From Spongospora subterranea f. sp. subterranea (lineage: Eukaryota; Endomyxa: Phytomyxea; Phytomyxea; Plasmodiophorida), in contig JAUGWO010000243.1 of assembly GCA_049724395.1 (NCBI GenBank), forward strand, positions 1 through 64,000: DNA of 64,000 nucleotides, read 5' to 3'. A program made the position numbers and the translations under genes. Position 1 is the stretch's first letter. The number at the start of each line of letters is the position of its first letter. Shown in pieces: positions 31,801 through 43,781 of the stretch. The notes beneath the pieces were generated by a model. It saw nothing but the letters and a program-made list of their open reading frames with translations. It had not been told where the DNA came from and searched no databases.

Positions 31801-31959
31801 TTTGATGAACGTTGATGAAAGATGATTGGGTGAACATACAGATGAACAATATGGTCCCAGAACCATCTCTTCATTATACCCGTGATTTTGAGGAGGGGAG
31901 TGTATCAATTGAGCCACTCATTGATGATATTAAGAACATATTTAATTAGCTAATATTCC

Positions 31960-33345
31960 AAGATCCAAGAACTAAGGAGCTGCGCTATCATACCACGCTA
32001 TCAAAGCGCAAGCAACGAATGTCAAGGTTTTTTGAAGAGAAAGGGAATCTTGTGGCAACGTACCGCACCAAATCCTCAACAAAATGACAAGGCAGAGAGG
32101 ATGAACAGAACGATCGTTGAGATGCCGCGATGCCTGTTGTTTGACTCTGGACTACCGACTTCGTATTGGGGAATACGCGGTCCGGTTGGCGGCCTACATC
32201 AGAAATAGGACAATAACAAACGTCAATGTGAACGAGAAGTCACCGTATGAACTCATTCACAAGAGGCTACCAAGTCTTGCAAGTTTGCCACTGTTCGGAT
32301 CTCTGTGGAAGGTTCATGTTCCAGATTCACATCGAAGCAAGTTCGACAGCAAGTCAAGAGAATGCAAATTCCTTGGATTTTCGGATGGTACTAAGGCGTA
32401 TGTGTTTGAAGATTTGAAGACGTCGAGAAGGTTTATATCAAGGAACGTCAAATTGAGGGAGACTCGCACAACACCAGATGAGACGCTAGCGGATGACGAG
32501 GAATTCCTGCCCGCAAGTGCAGTCAAAGGTCAACTATTCGAGAACACGAATTCGAGCGTGAAGGTGCAAGACAGCAGCGGCGAAGCCGTCCTCATCGAGA
32601 AGAAGAAGCCGGAGCTAAGCACAAGCAAACGAATTAAGTGGAAGCCGGCTCTGTACATGGACCGGCTGTGCCTTGACGAATGAAAAGGAGCCAGCAACAA
32701 CAACTATGGCGTTGAAAGATCAAAGACGGAAGAGAGCGATAGAAATGGAGTACGATTCAAGCAAGAATAAGACTTGGGACCGCGACCAAAGGGAAGAAAT
32801 GTGGTCAGCGGCAAATGGGTGTTTAAGGCGAAAACCGATGCTGCAGGAAACGTGATCAGATGCAAGGCACGCTACGTGGCCCGAGGATTTAGCCAACAGC
32901 CAGGAACCGACTTTGGCGAGACCACTTCACTGCTTGTGAGTCTAACCACCCTTAGATTACTCATGGGGGTTTTCAGCAAGGCTGGATCTGGAGGTAAAAC
33001 AGATGGATGTCGACACTGTTTTTCTTTACGGAGAATTGAAAGAAGAGATCTACCTGGAGCAACCGGAAGGGTTCGCTGTGCAGAACGAGAATGGCGAGAT
33101 GGTATGCAAGTTGAAGCAGGCCATATATGGCCTGAAGCAGGCGGGTCGCGTTTGGTGGGACCAGATAAACGAGTACTTGAAAAGCGACGGCTTCATCGCA
33201 ACGAAAGCGGATCCATTCCTGTATTGCCGACGCTCTGAAGACAATGTCACATTCATCGCCATATATGTCGACGACTTGGTGGTGGCATCATCAAGCACAA
33301 CCATCATCAAGAAAACAGAGAATTTCCTTAGAAGAAGATATTGTG
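31960..33345 (+). mobile_element. Ty1/Copia fossil (integrase end and RT)
   Basis: The plus-strand reading shows the integrase C-terminal region (NEKSPYELIHKRLPSLASLP, KSRECKFLGFSDGTKAYV) and then RT: KARYVARGFSQQPGTDFGET, VDTVFLYGELKEEIYLEQPE, LKQAIYGLKQAGRVWW and IAIYVDDLVVASS. It stops at the edge of the Gypsy fossil at about 33,345. It is broken in a few places, and no LTR was identified. Confidence 0.85.
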
Positions 33346-33347
33346 CC

Positions 33348-33453
33348 GGTTCCGCAGCCTGAATTGTGCTGGCGTCTCAGGAATTACGAGCCTGGACTCG
33401 GGTCACCAACACACCCACGATTGTGGACAAACGAGGTCTGTATTAGAACTAAA
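33348..33453 (-). repeat. 3' LTR of the Gypsy fossil
   Basis: It matches 38,431-38,542 over about 105 bp, with roughly six substitutions. It begins TGCCGGTTCCGCAGCCTGAA on the plus strand. Confidence 0.85.
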
Positions 33454-36400
33454 ACAAAACTCCGGACAACAGACGGGTCTGATCCGTCTCATTCCCCTCC
33501 TTCATCCGGAGAAACTCCAAAATGTCTTGAAATTTTCGGTTGTCTTTCTGGAGAAGAGTTTTAACATGAGTCGGACATTCAACCAACAAATGCTCGAGTG
33601 GTTCCCAGGTATCAAATTCCTGGGTGAAACCAAACCACCTAATCAATAAAACCCATGATCCGTCTTTCTCCTTACGAACATCCATGATCTCTTGAACTTC
33701 GAAGCCTGTGTTATCATGAGCTATTTGAGTTAATAGGTCGGTAGTTACGTTCAAAGACGAATCTGCATAAAACTTGAGGCGTTGACAATGCACTTCAGAG
33801 ACTTGTCTGGTAACTAGATCTTCCACTTGAAAAACAAAATCGGACACTGCTCCTTTGATACGTGCAGGTCCATGCCATTTGAAGTTTAGCTTGCCACCCA
33901 GCTGACGTTGTGGCATAGCGTAAAGTACAAAATCGCCTACAGCAAAATTGGCCTTTGGGGCGCGCTGAAGTCGGTTATGTCGCCGTCGTGTTTCTTCTCG
34001 AACACGGGAGACCTCACGATGCATATCGGCAAAACTATTTCTTAGCTTAACAACATGAGCATCTAAATCCTTTGTTGATAGCACGACGTGTATAACTTTC
34101 GACCTGTTGGGGGACCAGATCGCATCTAACGGAGACGATGGCTCTCTGCCCGAAAACAAGGTTATTGGAGCAAAACCAAATGAGGGTGAGATCGAGTTAT
34201 TCAGGGAAAAACGAACTAGCGGGAGGAGTGTAGGCCACTCATTGCGATGTAGTCGCATTTCCGAACATAAGCTTCTCAACACTGACAAAACGTGAGAGTT
34301 TGCCGTCTCAACGCCACCATGAGACCACGGCGTGTACGCTAAATGAAAATGATGGTTAGCATGCAATGCCAAACATAGTTCTTCGATCACACAATTCAAG
34401 AAATGAGAGCCTCGATCGGAAACCCAAATTTCGACAATTCCGAACCTGGTAAACCAGTCCAACAGAGAGGAAGCTGTGTGCGCTGCAGTGGGCTCAATTG
34501 CGGGAAAAAGATCGATGTAACCGGAGAATCGATCCCTTACTACGAGAATCTGTTTGAACATCAAACAGGACGGTCCGATGAACAAATAGTCGAAATCAAT
34601 AATGCTGTTCGGACGGGTTGCTTCTGCAGATGCGCCGAATGCTCGTGGAATACGCTCCCCTTGTTTTCCGGGAAGACAGTGCAGACATTTATCCACAAAC
34701 TCAAACGTATCCTTTCGAATGGTTCTCCAAAAAAACCGGTTAACTAGTGCTTGATAAGTTGAACGCCGTCCACGATGTCCTGACGAGCCACAATGAGCTA
34801 TGATCATTAAACGAAGTTGCAATTGAGCGTCATCCAGAGGGATGTACACGATGTCTGTCTCAGAAACATATATGCCAGAAACGTTCATGACAAAAAAAAT
34901 ACCCGCTTCGTTGATTTCGCTTGCTAGATTCGCAGCTTGCTGGCTGGTGATAATTTGGTCAACGGTCGGCCACTCGAAATCTGGTTGCTGAAACGGTGCT
35001 ACAATACCGGGAGGAACGCGCGGTTTGCTCGATAGAGAACAAATGCGGACTGGAACTGAAGGAGGGGGTGCGGCCCATCGGGATAACATATCAGCCCACA
35101 CATTGAGTTCGCCAGGAATATGTTCAATGGTGTAATCTAAAGCCTCCATCCGTATTGACCATCGATGAATCTTATCGAGGGTATGTTGTCTAAGTGGAAC
35201 GCTGGACGAGCTTGGATCAAATATAAACATCAAATTCCGATGATCTGTAAATATATGAAAAGGTTTTTCAGAGATTAGCAGATAATCGAAACGCTGAACC
35301 GCGTCAACGATGGGAAAAGCTTCCTTTTCAGGTATTGCCCACCGAGCTGCTGGACCCTTGAAGGAACTTGAGAAAAACGCGAGAGGCTCGTGAGACTGCT
35401 TGTGCAAAGGCAATCGAAGAGCATCGGACTTGACCTGGGTCACGATTATCGAATAAGAAGAGCCTGAAGCATCGGTAAACACGCAACGATCGTAGTCGTC
35501 ACGGGGATGAGCTAAAATTGCAGAATGCGAAATTGCATTGTTAGTGCCTTTAAAAGCCTCTTCATGTTCGTTAGTCCAGAACTGATCGGTTATGACAATT
35601 CGCCGAGCCAAAGATTTGGTACGTCGGGGCGTTGCCTGCAAAAGAATATCTAACAAATTCCTCAATGGCTGAATAAACCGTTCAAAATCTATGATATGAG
35701 GACTCAACCATGTTGCCGCGCAAATAAACTGCATCAGATCGGCTGCTGTGGCAGGACGAGGCATATTAACGAGTGCCGATAAACGATCGGGATCGTGACG
35801 ACAACCATCCGATGAGTATAACTTCCCGCAGTATTTCGCTTCCTTCAGGAAGAACTTGCATCTGGATGCGTTCAGTTTCAAACCGTAGTCAGCGCAGCAT
35901 TTGAAGATCTTGAGTAAAACTGATAATAAACTATCTTCATCCTGTGCATGTACTAATAAATCGTCAATCCAGATTAGTAGTTGTTGCATCGACAGTTCGG
36001 GCCTAAAAATCTGCTCCATGCCTCTCTGAAACGCGAATACGGAGTTAGTATTCCCCTGTGGTAACCTGAGAGGGGTAACGATACCGAGAGGAGTCATCAT
36101 TGACTGAGACTCAACAGCTCCAGTAATCGGAAATTGCCAAAAACCTTTAAAAGCATCCAAAACTGCGAATACCTTCGACGTCGATAGGTATGATCCAACC
36201 ATACTCAGATGCGGCATAGGCCAAACGCAACGCTGGATCATCGAATTGGGAACGCGAAGATCAACAACGGAACGAACGGAACGAAGAGTCCGGTTTTCAC
36301 CATTTCAACAACGGAACGAAGAGTCCGGTTTTCACCATTTTTGGCCACGCAGAAAACAGGTGACGCCCACTGAGATTTGGGATTGAGGTACACGAATCCG

Positions 36401-38430
36401 AACTCTATCAACTGCTTGAAATGGTCTTCCAAAAATCTTTTATGCAATGGTGGTTGGCGACGAGGTTTACACAAAACTGGAACAGCGTCATGTTTCAATT
36501 CCACAACTATCGGATCCACATTAACTGGCGGGTCAGGACCAAGATTTAATCGGAAAACATCCTGATATTCCTGGAAAAGGTTTGACAAAACCCGAACAGA
36601 AACAGCAGAAACGCCGTTGGTCCTTGCATCATCGCATATCTTTTCCAAAACAGCAGAGATATCCTTCGACGCCAGAGTTTGTACAATAGGGAAAGTATCA
36701 TCATCGACAACTAGCTTCTGGTCGAGTTGATGTTCTAGATCGGACGGTTCGTCGATGGTTTCAAAAAAACGTTGGCCTAAATCACACAACTGTTTTTCCA
36801 CATCTATGCCAAGGCATAATAGCAGCGGTCGGCCTAATAGCACATCGGGAATATCAGCGTCGAGCACGTGCACCCAATGTCGTCTGACAGTGACGCTTCC
36901 AGTAACTGTAACAATTGTTATGTCCACCAATACAAGAAAATGCGAATCAATTGGGAAACCGTCGCCTAATGAAAATGTTCGCGAGCCTGATCGAATTTCT
37001 GGATTTGCAGTTTGGAGAACCTGCCACGTGTTGTTCCCTATGACAGTAAAATCAGCACCGTCATCGATTGCGGTTGGAAACGTGAACTTGGTATCTCCGA
37101 CAGATAATTCAACTGATCTTATTAGCTTCGGCACTGGAGTGGAATGCAAAACAATAGGAGTCTCGTTTGGGGATTCGGGAACGCAATGAACCTTTGGAGG
37201 TCGCCATTCAGTGGGAATTTCAAGGTTAGTCTGGTGGGCAGCATTAATCCTATTGATACGACCTGAATTATCATCGATTGCATCTACATGCTCATAAAGG
37301 TAATCCTCCTCATTTTCGAACCTGACACGATTAACCTTAGACCCCGATGTCTGCTCGTGAGGCTTGTTGATTGCACTTTTCGAAAATGGCCGGCCAGAAC
37401 GCGTCTGCGAAGGCTCAACAATAGTTTTGGGTGATGCAAGCTCACGATCTCTTCGCTGCTGATGAATGAAAGTCGGCCTCTGAGAATTAAAATTCACAGC
37501 GGGTTTCTTATCGTTATCCTTGAGGCTGGCTTCGCGTAAGAGCTTTTGAGCTTGTTCTGAAACCAACTTACGACATCTTCTTACATTGTGAGGACCTCCG
37601 CAATGTAAACACGACGCAGCAACAGTGTTATATTTCTGCTCCTGTGTAGCACCTTCATGTGAATAAGTCGGAAATGAGTCTCGTTTACAGACATCCTGGC
37701 GGAAATTGTTGTTCCCTTGCAGATGATTCTGGCGATCTGGTTGTGGCAAACCATTGAATCTGATAAACATCTCGATTGAAGATTTCAAGATTTGGTAGAA
37801 TTTGGTCACATCACTTCTTGCTGAAATCGCAGTTGTTAAGAGCTGACGCTCGAGATCTTGCCGCAGAATGGAAGGATATAAAACTCTTACCATTGCCTTG
37901 ATCTGTAACTCAATAAGAGATGACTCTTGTTGGAATAGTTTCGTCATCCCAGATTAATTGATGATTCTGCGAGACTGCATAATCAAGTCCGATGCACATC
38001 GTCCATGATCAGTGTGTGGATTGAACCGAAGGGTGTTGAACATGGTTCGAACGTCGACATTAGCAACGGAATCTTGCTTGACACGATCATCCATGAACTT
38101 GTACAAGTCTTCGTCGTCGATTGTCAGAATATCCGACTCTGGGCGATTTAACTCAAGTACCACTATGAAATATAAAACATCATGGTCGATAACATGTCGT
38201 AACTTCTGAGCAATGACAGCTCTGGACGTTAACGGATCTCTTATAGAGTTTAGCTTCTCAATGGCGTCCTTGTAAGTGTGCCATTGATGTAAAAAATGGT
38301 TAAAACTTGGTAAGTCTACGTCCTTGAGGGACGGGGCAGATATGATGTTGAACTCGACGGGATTCATGGCACCGTCGGTTGGCTAATTTTCTTTTTTGAC
38401 AGAATACCACGGAAGGTTGGTAATAGCGCT

Positions 38431-38542
38431 ATATGCCGATTCCGCAGCCTGAACTGTGTTGGCGTCTCAGGAATTACGAGCCTGGACTCGGGTCGCCAAC
38501 ACACGCACGATTGTGGACAAACAAGGTCTGTATTATTGGTTT
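38431..38542 (-). repeat. 5' LTR of the Gypsy fossil
   Basis: It is the partner of 33,348-33,453. It joins MULE copy 2 sequence directly at about 38,542. Confidence 0.85.
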
Positions 38543-39512
38543 GTGGAACCTCCGTCAGAAAGCGCTGTATCAATGGAATATTGTTCGATTCTGAGCAGGT
38601 GTCATCGGACGAACAGTCTGCGACGACTTCCACAATGTTTGCGGTCTTAATTAATTGCTGCACCGGTTTTACCCAAAAAGGACACCGGCCACCTGAACGG
38701 TGATCCTTGGCAGTCAATCCGTGCTCTTTACAGGTTTTGCAGTGTCTTGCCTTCTTGGTTGAATGCCGAGTTTGTAGAGCTGACCGATTTACGAGTTCGT
38801 CGTTCGAACGCCGCCCGCGCTTCTTGACACTTTTAACAATCGGCGCTCGAATACTGGCAAAACCAGACGGCACCGCTTCGATAGATGATTCGACTGGCAC
38901 TGGTTCTTTCGAGGCGATACATAGAGCGTTGAAGGCCATCATTGTCCGTTTGAATGCAGCGACACTGGTCTGCCCGAGTTGAACGATTTCCTTGGCGGCT
39001 TGCATTAAATGGTGGTAACGGAAGTTCACCTCGGGCACTGTGATTTGGGCATATGCGTCATCGTAGACAGACGGCACAACTGCCGACGTGCCTACATTGA
39101 AGATGGCGTTAGTCAGAGGCGATATGTTCGGGTTGACGCGGCAGTATGCAATTTGCCATAACGGGTGTTGATCAAGACGCCATCGGGGAGTCAAATACTT
39201 GACATCCATGGGATCGACGTTCATCGCAGAGCATACGGCAGCAATGTGTCGACATGGGATTCGACAACACGCAAAGTCAGGACACGAACATGAAGGGACG
39301 AAGTCCATCGTCTTCATTAGGACACGGTGAGTGGTGGCCACATTGTCGGCAGAAGATACAGTGGAAACAACGTCCCATACACCTTCTTGTTCATCAATTG
39401 GAGTGCTGCAGTAGCGGAATTGCTGACCCCATAATTCAATAAAAAACGATGGCGTCAATGTGAACATGGAACATACCTGCATGACTGTGTTTAATACACA
39501 TGCGGTTGCCAT
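38543..39512 (-). CDS. MULE transposase, SWIM finger and C-terminal zinc-knuckle part
   Basis: The frame continues the transposase with FFIELWGQQFRYCSTPIDE, then a SWIM zinc finger, SCSCPDFACCRIPCRHIAAV (39,236-39,300), which binds DNA or protein in MULE transposases. A basic tail follows (VKSVKKRGRRSNDELV) with a Cys/His knuckle, RHCKTCKEHGLTAKDHRSGG plus RCPF (about 38,690-38,760). It then runs through QRFLTEVPQTN into the Gypsy LTR. The open frame reaches 38,364 only because it reads through the LTR. By comparison with copy 1 the natural tail (about 30 more residues) is missing here. Confidence 0.85.
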
Positions 39513-41200
39513 ATGTTATGCACAAACTCGCTCCAGAGCCGATTCTTTTTAATGAGCTTAATAATCAGCTGTAACGATTGCTCCTCCTGCAGCTCTACTT
39601 GATTCAAATACCATTCTAAAAGCTGGAATAAGCTGTATTTTCGAAGCTCGGCTTTCTTGCTGCCACTCCCTTTCTGACGAGAATTCGTGCCCTCGCCACG
39701 CTGCGTTGACTTACAGGCCGCCGTGAAGAACCAGATCGTATGAGTACGACAAACCAGTCTTTGATCCGAGTCTAAGGCTGTCATGAACTTCTTTGCAGCA
39801 GCAACATGAGCGTATTGCTGTTTGCATAAATGCAAATGAGCAGATAAGTTCTCGGGCGATTGAAAATTTTTGTGTATGGCACTAAACATATCGGCTTCGA
39901 ACGCTGCAGAAAGAGTGCCAAGTCCAGCCTTGCTCGAGAAGATGAGATTGTGGTAGTGCTTGGTGCACAGCAGGTGGGTGACATGAAGCGCATCCGCGAC
40001 CAGATGATAAGCCGGGCCGTCGTCGGTCATTAAAACAACCCCATCGTTGGTGCAGAGTCCAAGATAACGCATCCCTTGAATTATATGATCGGACTGCTCA
40101 GAACGATACTGTGAATAACTGTGCATGATAGATTTTCCCAGGGAATCAACCAGCGTGTTGAACATTCCAATGAGGTCGTACTTATCGACGCCGTGGGTGC
40201 CATCGTTAATGACGAAGTCGCCAAACCGTTCAGCATACGATTTCATGGAAGGTTTCATGACGAATACGTAAGTAATGCGTGAATCGGATCCGAGAAAGAA
40301 CTGAAATACACCGACTGATTGACGAATTTGCTCTCCCTTTTCCATGAATAAAGCCATGCAATCTCCATCTTCTCCAAAGCGTGCATCGTGCCCTTTTTTC
40401 AGTAATCGTGCAAGAAGTTTACCGTCGTAATCCCGATCTGGATACTTCAACCGCATGATATCGCGAGTTTTGGTCACGCCCAGCATAGCCGGGCCAAATT
40501 CCATGGCGTATGTTAACTCCTCGGCACTCATCTCCTTCTCGAACGATATGAGACGTCTGGAAGATGCCCGAATTGAGTCAAGATTTAACGGGTGAGAATG
40601 CACTGCCGTTGTACGAGCCGGTTCGATGACGTAGACTTTGTTGATTACATCGATATGAAACTGGACTGACCAGACGCAAGGAGATTTGCGGTGCGGTTTC
40701 GCACCTTCTGGTGTGACACAATCTACACCGTGTTTTTTGTTGATGATACAGTACATAGAACCTCGACCAACAACAGGTTCATATTCACAACCGGGAAACA
40801 TTATCTCGAATTGAGACCTTGTCAAGTTTTTCGTGTCAAACCCGATCATGGTGCCGTTTTCCCTTGCCATCTCTTGGAAAGGTTTTGTAAACTCAGACCA
40901 GTTACCGGTAAAGGGGGCAATTGTCAGAACCGCGTTTAAGGGTTCCGTGAGATGCGGCGCGTTTGCGGAACAAGGGGTATCAGGGATCGGCTGCACAAAC
41001 GAAGCCTGTTCTGCGTCATGTGCAGGTGGAGCTTCTGAGACAACAGCTGCGTCATAGACTGGTAAAGTCTCCGGCACAATCGGCAGTTTAGGAACGAGAT
41101 TCCGCAAGAATCCGAACATTTTATTTTGCAGTTGATTTAACTCAACTCCGTTCGTCTGGTGAGGGTGACCAACTGACCATAGAGGAGCGCAACCCGACAA
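39491..41200 (-). CDS. MULE transposase, N-terminal and DDE part
   Basis: This is a 569-codon frame on the minus strand. The start is uncertain: a Met at 41,200 lies in the terminal repeat, and MFGFLRNLVPKLP near 41,118 is more likely, since copy 1 shares it. It catalyses element excision and integration. A region with CVWSVQFHIDVINKVYVIEP and HSHPLN precedes the DDE core, FVINDGTHGVDKYDLIGMFN (first Asp, about residue 330) and VVLMTDDGPAYHLVADAL (second Asp, about residue 390), with HLLCTKHYHNLIFSS after it. The frame ends FVHNIWQPH just before the SWIM-containing frame, which overlaps it by a few bases at 39,491-39,512. Either a short intron or a frameshift joins them. It is the best copy of this transposase in the window. 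Confidence 0.85.
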   Translation of the reverse strand: MSGCAPLWSVGHPHQTNGVELNQLQNKMFGFLRNLVPKLPIVPETLPVYDAAVVSEAPPAHDAEQASFVQPIPDTPCSANAPHLTEPLNAVLTIAPFTGNWSEFTKPFQEMARENGTMIGFDTKNLTRSQFEIMFPGCEYEPVVGRGSMYCIINKKHGVDCVTPEGAKPHRKSPCVWSVQFHIDVINKVYVIEPARTTAVHSHPLNLDSIRASSRRLISFEKEMSAEELTYAMEFGPAMLGVTKTRDIMRLKYPDRDYDGKLLARLLKKGHDARFGEDGDCMALFMEKGEQIRQSVGVFQFFLGSDSRITYVFVMKPSMKSYAERFGDFVINDGTHGVDKYDLIGMFNTLVDSLGKSIMHSYSQYRSEQSDHIIQGMRYLGLCTNDGVVLMTDDGPAYHLVADALHVTHLLCTKHYHNLIFSSKAGLGTLSAAFEADMFSAIHKNFQSPENLSAHLHLCKQQYAHVAAAKKFMTALDSDQRLVCRTHTIWFFTAACKSTQRGEGTNSRQKGSGSKKAELRKYSLFQLLEWYLNQVELQEEQSLQLIIKLIKKNRLWSEFVHNIWQPHVY

Positions 41201-41354
41201 CTAGTACAGTGCACCCTACTGGCGGACAGAATCCTTTCCATCCGCCAGTCTCGTCACATAGGGTACTGGCGGACAGAAAAAGATTTCCCGAGCAAAGGAC
41301 AAGGAAGTTTATTGATAATGTTAGGGCCTTAAATAGGGCCTAGGAAAGACCAGT

Positions 41355-42925
41355 ATAAACGAGAAGGACGGGACGTCGGCTAGGATAACCCGACCAGTGA
41401 AGAGGGCATAAAGGCAATTGAAGTGATGGGAGAGACGTAGGCTAGGATACCCGACTAGTGAAGAGGGCATAAAGGAAATTGAAGTGATGGGAGAGACGTA
41501 GGCTAGGATAACCCGACTAGTGAAGAGGGAATAAAGGATATTGAAGTGATGGGAGAGACGTAGTCTAGGATAACCCGACTAGTGAAGAGGGAATAAAGGA
41601 TATTGAAGTGATGGGAGAGACGTAGGCTAGGATAACCCGACTAGTGAAGAGGGAATAAAGGAAATTGAAGTGATGGGAGAGACGTAGGCTAGGATAACCC
41701 GACTAGTGAAGAGGGAATAAAGGAAATTGAAGTGATGGGAGAGACGTAGGCTAGGATAACCCGACTAGTGAAGAGGGAATAAAGGAAATTGAAGTGATGG
41801 GAGAGACGTAGGCTAGGATAACCCGACTAGTGAAGAGGGAATAAAGGAAATTGAAGTGATGGGAGAGACGTAGGCTAGGATAACCCGACTAGTGAAGAGG
41901 GAATAAAGGAAATTGAAGTGATGGGAGAGACGTAGGCTAGGATAACCCGACTAGTGAAGAGGGAATAAAGGAAATTGAAGTGATGGGAGAGACGTAGGCT
42001 AGGATAACCCGACTAGTGAAGAGGGAATAAAGGAAATTGAAGTGATGGGAGAGACGTAGGCTAGGATAACCCGACTAGTGAAGAGGGAATAAAGGAAATT
42101 GAAGTGATGGGAGAGACGTAGGCTAGGATAACCCGACTAGTGAAGAGGGAATAAAGGAAATTGAAGTGATGGGAGAGACGTAGGCTAGGATAACCCGACT
42201 AGTGAAGAGGGAAATAAAGGAAATTGAAGTGATGGGAGAGACGTAGGCTAGGATAACCCGACTAGTGAAGAGGGAATAAAGGAAATTGAAGTGATGGGAG
42301 AGACGTAGGCTAGGATAACCCGACTAGTGAAGAGGGAATAAAGGAAATTGAAGTGATGGGAGAGACGTAGGCTAGGATAACCCGACTAGTGAAGAGGGAA
42401 TAAAGGAAATTGAAGTGATGGGAGAGACGTAGGCTAGGATAACCCGACTAGTGAAGAGGGAATAAAGGAAATTGAAGTGATGGGAGAGACGTAGGCTAGG
42501 ATAACCCGACTAGTGAAGAGGGAATAAAGGAAATTGAAGTGATGGGAGAGACGTAGGCTAGGATAACCCGACTAGTGAAGAGGGAATAAAGGAAATTGAA
42601 GTGATGGGAGAGACGTAGGCTAGGATAACCCGACTAGTGAAGAGGGAATAAAGGAAATTGAAGTGATGGGAGAGACGTAGGCTAGGATAACCCGACTAGT
42701 GAAGAGGGAATAAAGGAAATTGAAGTGATGGGAGAGACGTAGGCTAGGATAACCCGACTGAGTGAAGAGGGAATAAAGGAAATTGAAGTGATGGGAGAGA
42801 CGTAGGCTAGGATAACCCGACTAGTGAAGAGGGCATAAAGGAAATTGAAGTGATGGGAGAGACGTAGGCTAGGATAACCCGACTAGTGAAGAGGGCATAA
42901 AGGAAATTGAAGTGATGGGAGAGAA
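41355..42925. repeat. 62-bp satellite array, ~25 copies
   Basis: The unit reads TGAAGTGATGGGAGAGACGT, AGGCTAGGATAACCCGACTA, GTGAAGAGGGAATAAAGGAA plus AT, 62 bp. Inner copies are identical or nearly so. The outermost copies at both ends carry the variant GAGGGCATAAAGG, and two isolated single-base insertions occur (near 42,205 and 42,755). Homogeneous centre and variant edges fit expansion by unequal exchange. No coding frame is maintained. Confidence 0.97.
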
Positions 42926-43345
42926 CTGCAATACGAGTGAGGTTAAGCAGGGCTTTACATTATCATAACAGTGCGAGTTCGACGATGAGAAGGACAGTGC
43001 AACATATTCGGGAACCGACACTTGTTCATGAGCATAAACTTTGCCACTCAACACTCAATAACCTCTTAGTAAAGTCTGCTCGTGTATTGAAACGACCATG
43101 GCCAAGTTCTCGATGACCAGATCAACAGCTATTGGCAGCAGATCCCCGAATTATTCTCAGCCTCAAGCCAATACTTCATTTAGGAGTAATGTGACGGCCA
43201 AGACAGCGCATCGCGTCCGAGAAAGGAGTATCGATCAAATGAGAACTGGGCGGATGCCAAAACAAGATGTCAACACAAATCAATGGTAAAACAGCACAGA
43301 GCTGACCGTATTGAGAAAAGGAAACGAAACTTACAGAAATATGAG
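42926..43345. other. Leader-like region between satellites
   Basis: No gene is recognised. A short plus-strand frame at 43,098-43,289 (MAKFSMTRSTAIGSRSPNYS) is Ser/Thr/Arg-rich with no motif. Given the Gypsy gag that follows on the same strand, this may be the element's leader. Confidence 0.35.
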
Positions 43346-43346
43346 C

Positions 43347-43740
43347 ACAATCCACTAGCGGTGAATCTCTCGTAAGCACAATCCACTAGCGGAGAATCTC
43401 TCGTAAGCACAATCCACTAGCGGTGAATCTCTCGTAAGCACAATCCACTAGCGGTGAATCTCTCGTAAGCACAATCCACTAGCGGTGAATCTCTCGTAAG
43501 CACAATCCACTAGCGGTGAATCTCTCGTAAGCACAATCCACTAGCGGTGAATCTCTCGTAAGCACAATCCACTAGCGGTGAATCTCTCGTAAGCACAATC
43601 CACTAGCGGTGAATCTCTCGTAAGCACAATCCACTAGCGGTGAATCTCTCGTAAGCACAATCCACTAGCGGTGAATCTCTCGTAAGCACAATCCACTAGC
43701 GGAGAATCTCTCGTAAGCACAATCCACTAGCGGTGAATTC
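43347..43740. repeat. 31-bp tandem array, ~12.7 copies
   Basis: The unit is GCACAATCCACTAGCGGTGA plus ATCTCTCGTAA, 31 bp. Copies are almost identical; the second and next-to-last carry GGAGAATC instead of GGTGAATC. It ends 40 bp before the Gypsy gag frame. Confidence 0.97.
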
Positions 43741-43781
43741 CTACCCCATCGCTCCCTCAGGGAAAGGATCCCAAGCTAAAA

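Larger units (their letters stand above)
33346..38548 (-). mobile_element. Ty3/Gypsy fossil with chromodomain, near-whole
   Basis: Short LTRs (about 105 bp, 33,348-33,453 and 38,431-38,542) differ at about six of ~100 positions, suggesting a moderate age. A candidate 5-bp flank TATTG is present on both sides. Between them, on the minus strand, are: gag (38,367-37,954 and following, with CLHCGGPHNVRRC), an aspartic protease site (TAIDDGADFTVIGN), RT (QLLIWIDDLLVHA), RNase H (VFTDASGSSYSI), integrase with an HHCC finger (HCGSSGHRGRR...CLHC) and a D,D core (VSDRGSHFL), and a C-terminal chromodomain-like region (VQEIMDVRKEKDGSWVLLIR, then WFGFTQEFDTWEPL). It looks close to whole, with about two or three breaks. 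It lies between a Copia fossil and MULE copy 2. Confidence 0.9.
38543..41290 (-). mobile_element. SWIM-type MULE copy 2 (catalytic region present)
   Basis: The 5' end on the minus strand carries the same inverted-end sequence as copy 1 (41,205-41,290, with CTGGCGGACAGAATCC and CTCGTCACATAGGGTACTGG). The other end is lost where the Gypsy LTR joins at about 38,542. It includes the empty site CTACATTG (39,092-39,099) of the hAT insertion found in copy 1. A 62-bp satellite begins about 65 bp beyond the right end. Confidence 0.88.

Noticed and set aside
31550-31849. Ser/His-rich and Met/Asp-rich frames on both strands
   Set aside because: Both come from the 24-bp GATGAACTGATGAATC array.
34107-34747. 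Plus-strand frames within the Gypsy region
   Set aside because: They are antisense shadows of the long minus-strand pol frame.
38364-38542. Extension of the MULE transposase C-terminus to 38,364
   Set aside because: The last ~60 codons are translated from a Gypsy LTR and flank; copy 1 shows a different, natural tail.
41355-43740. CRISPR-like array (regular repeats)
   Set aside because: Units are directly adjacent with no unique spacers; these are ordinary tandem satellites in a eukaryotic context.
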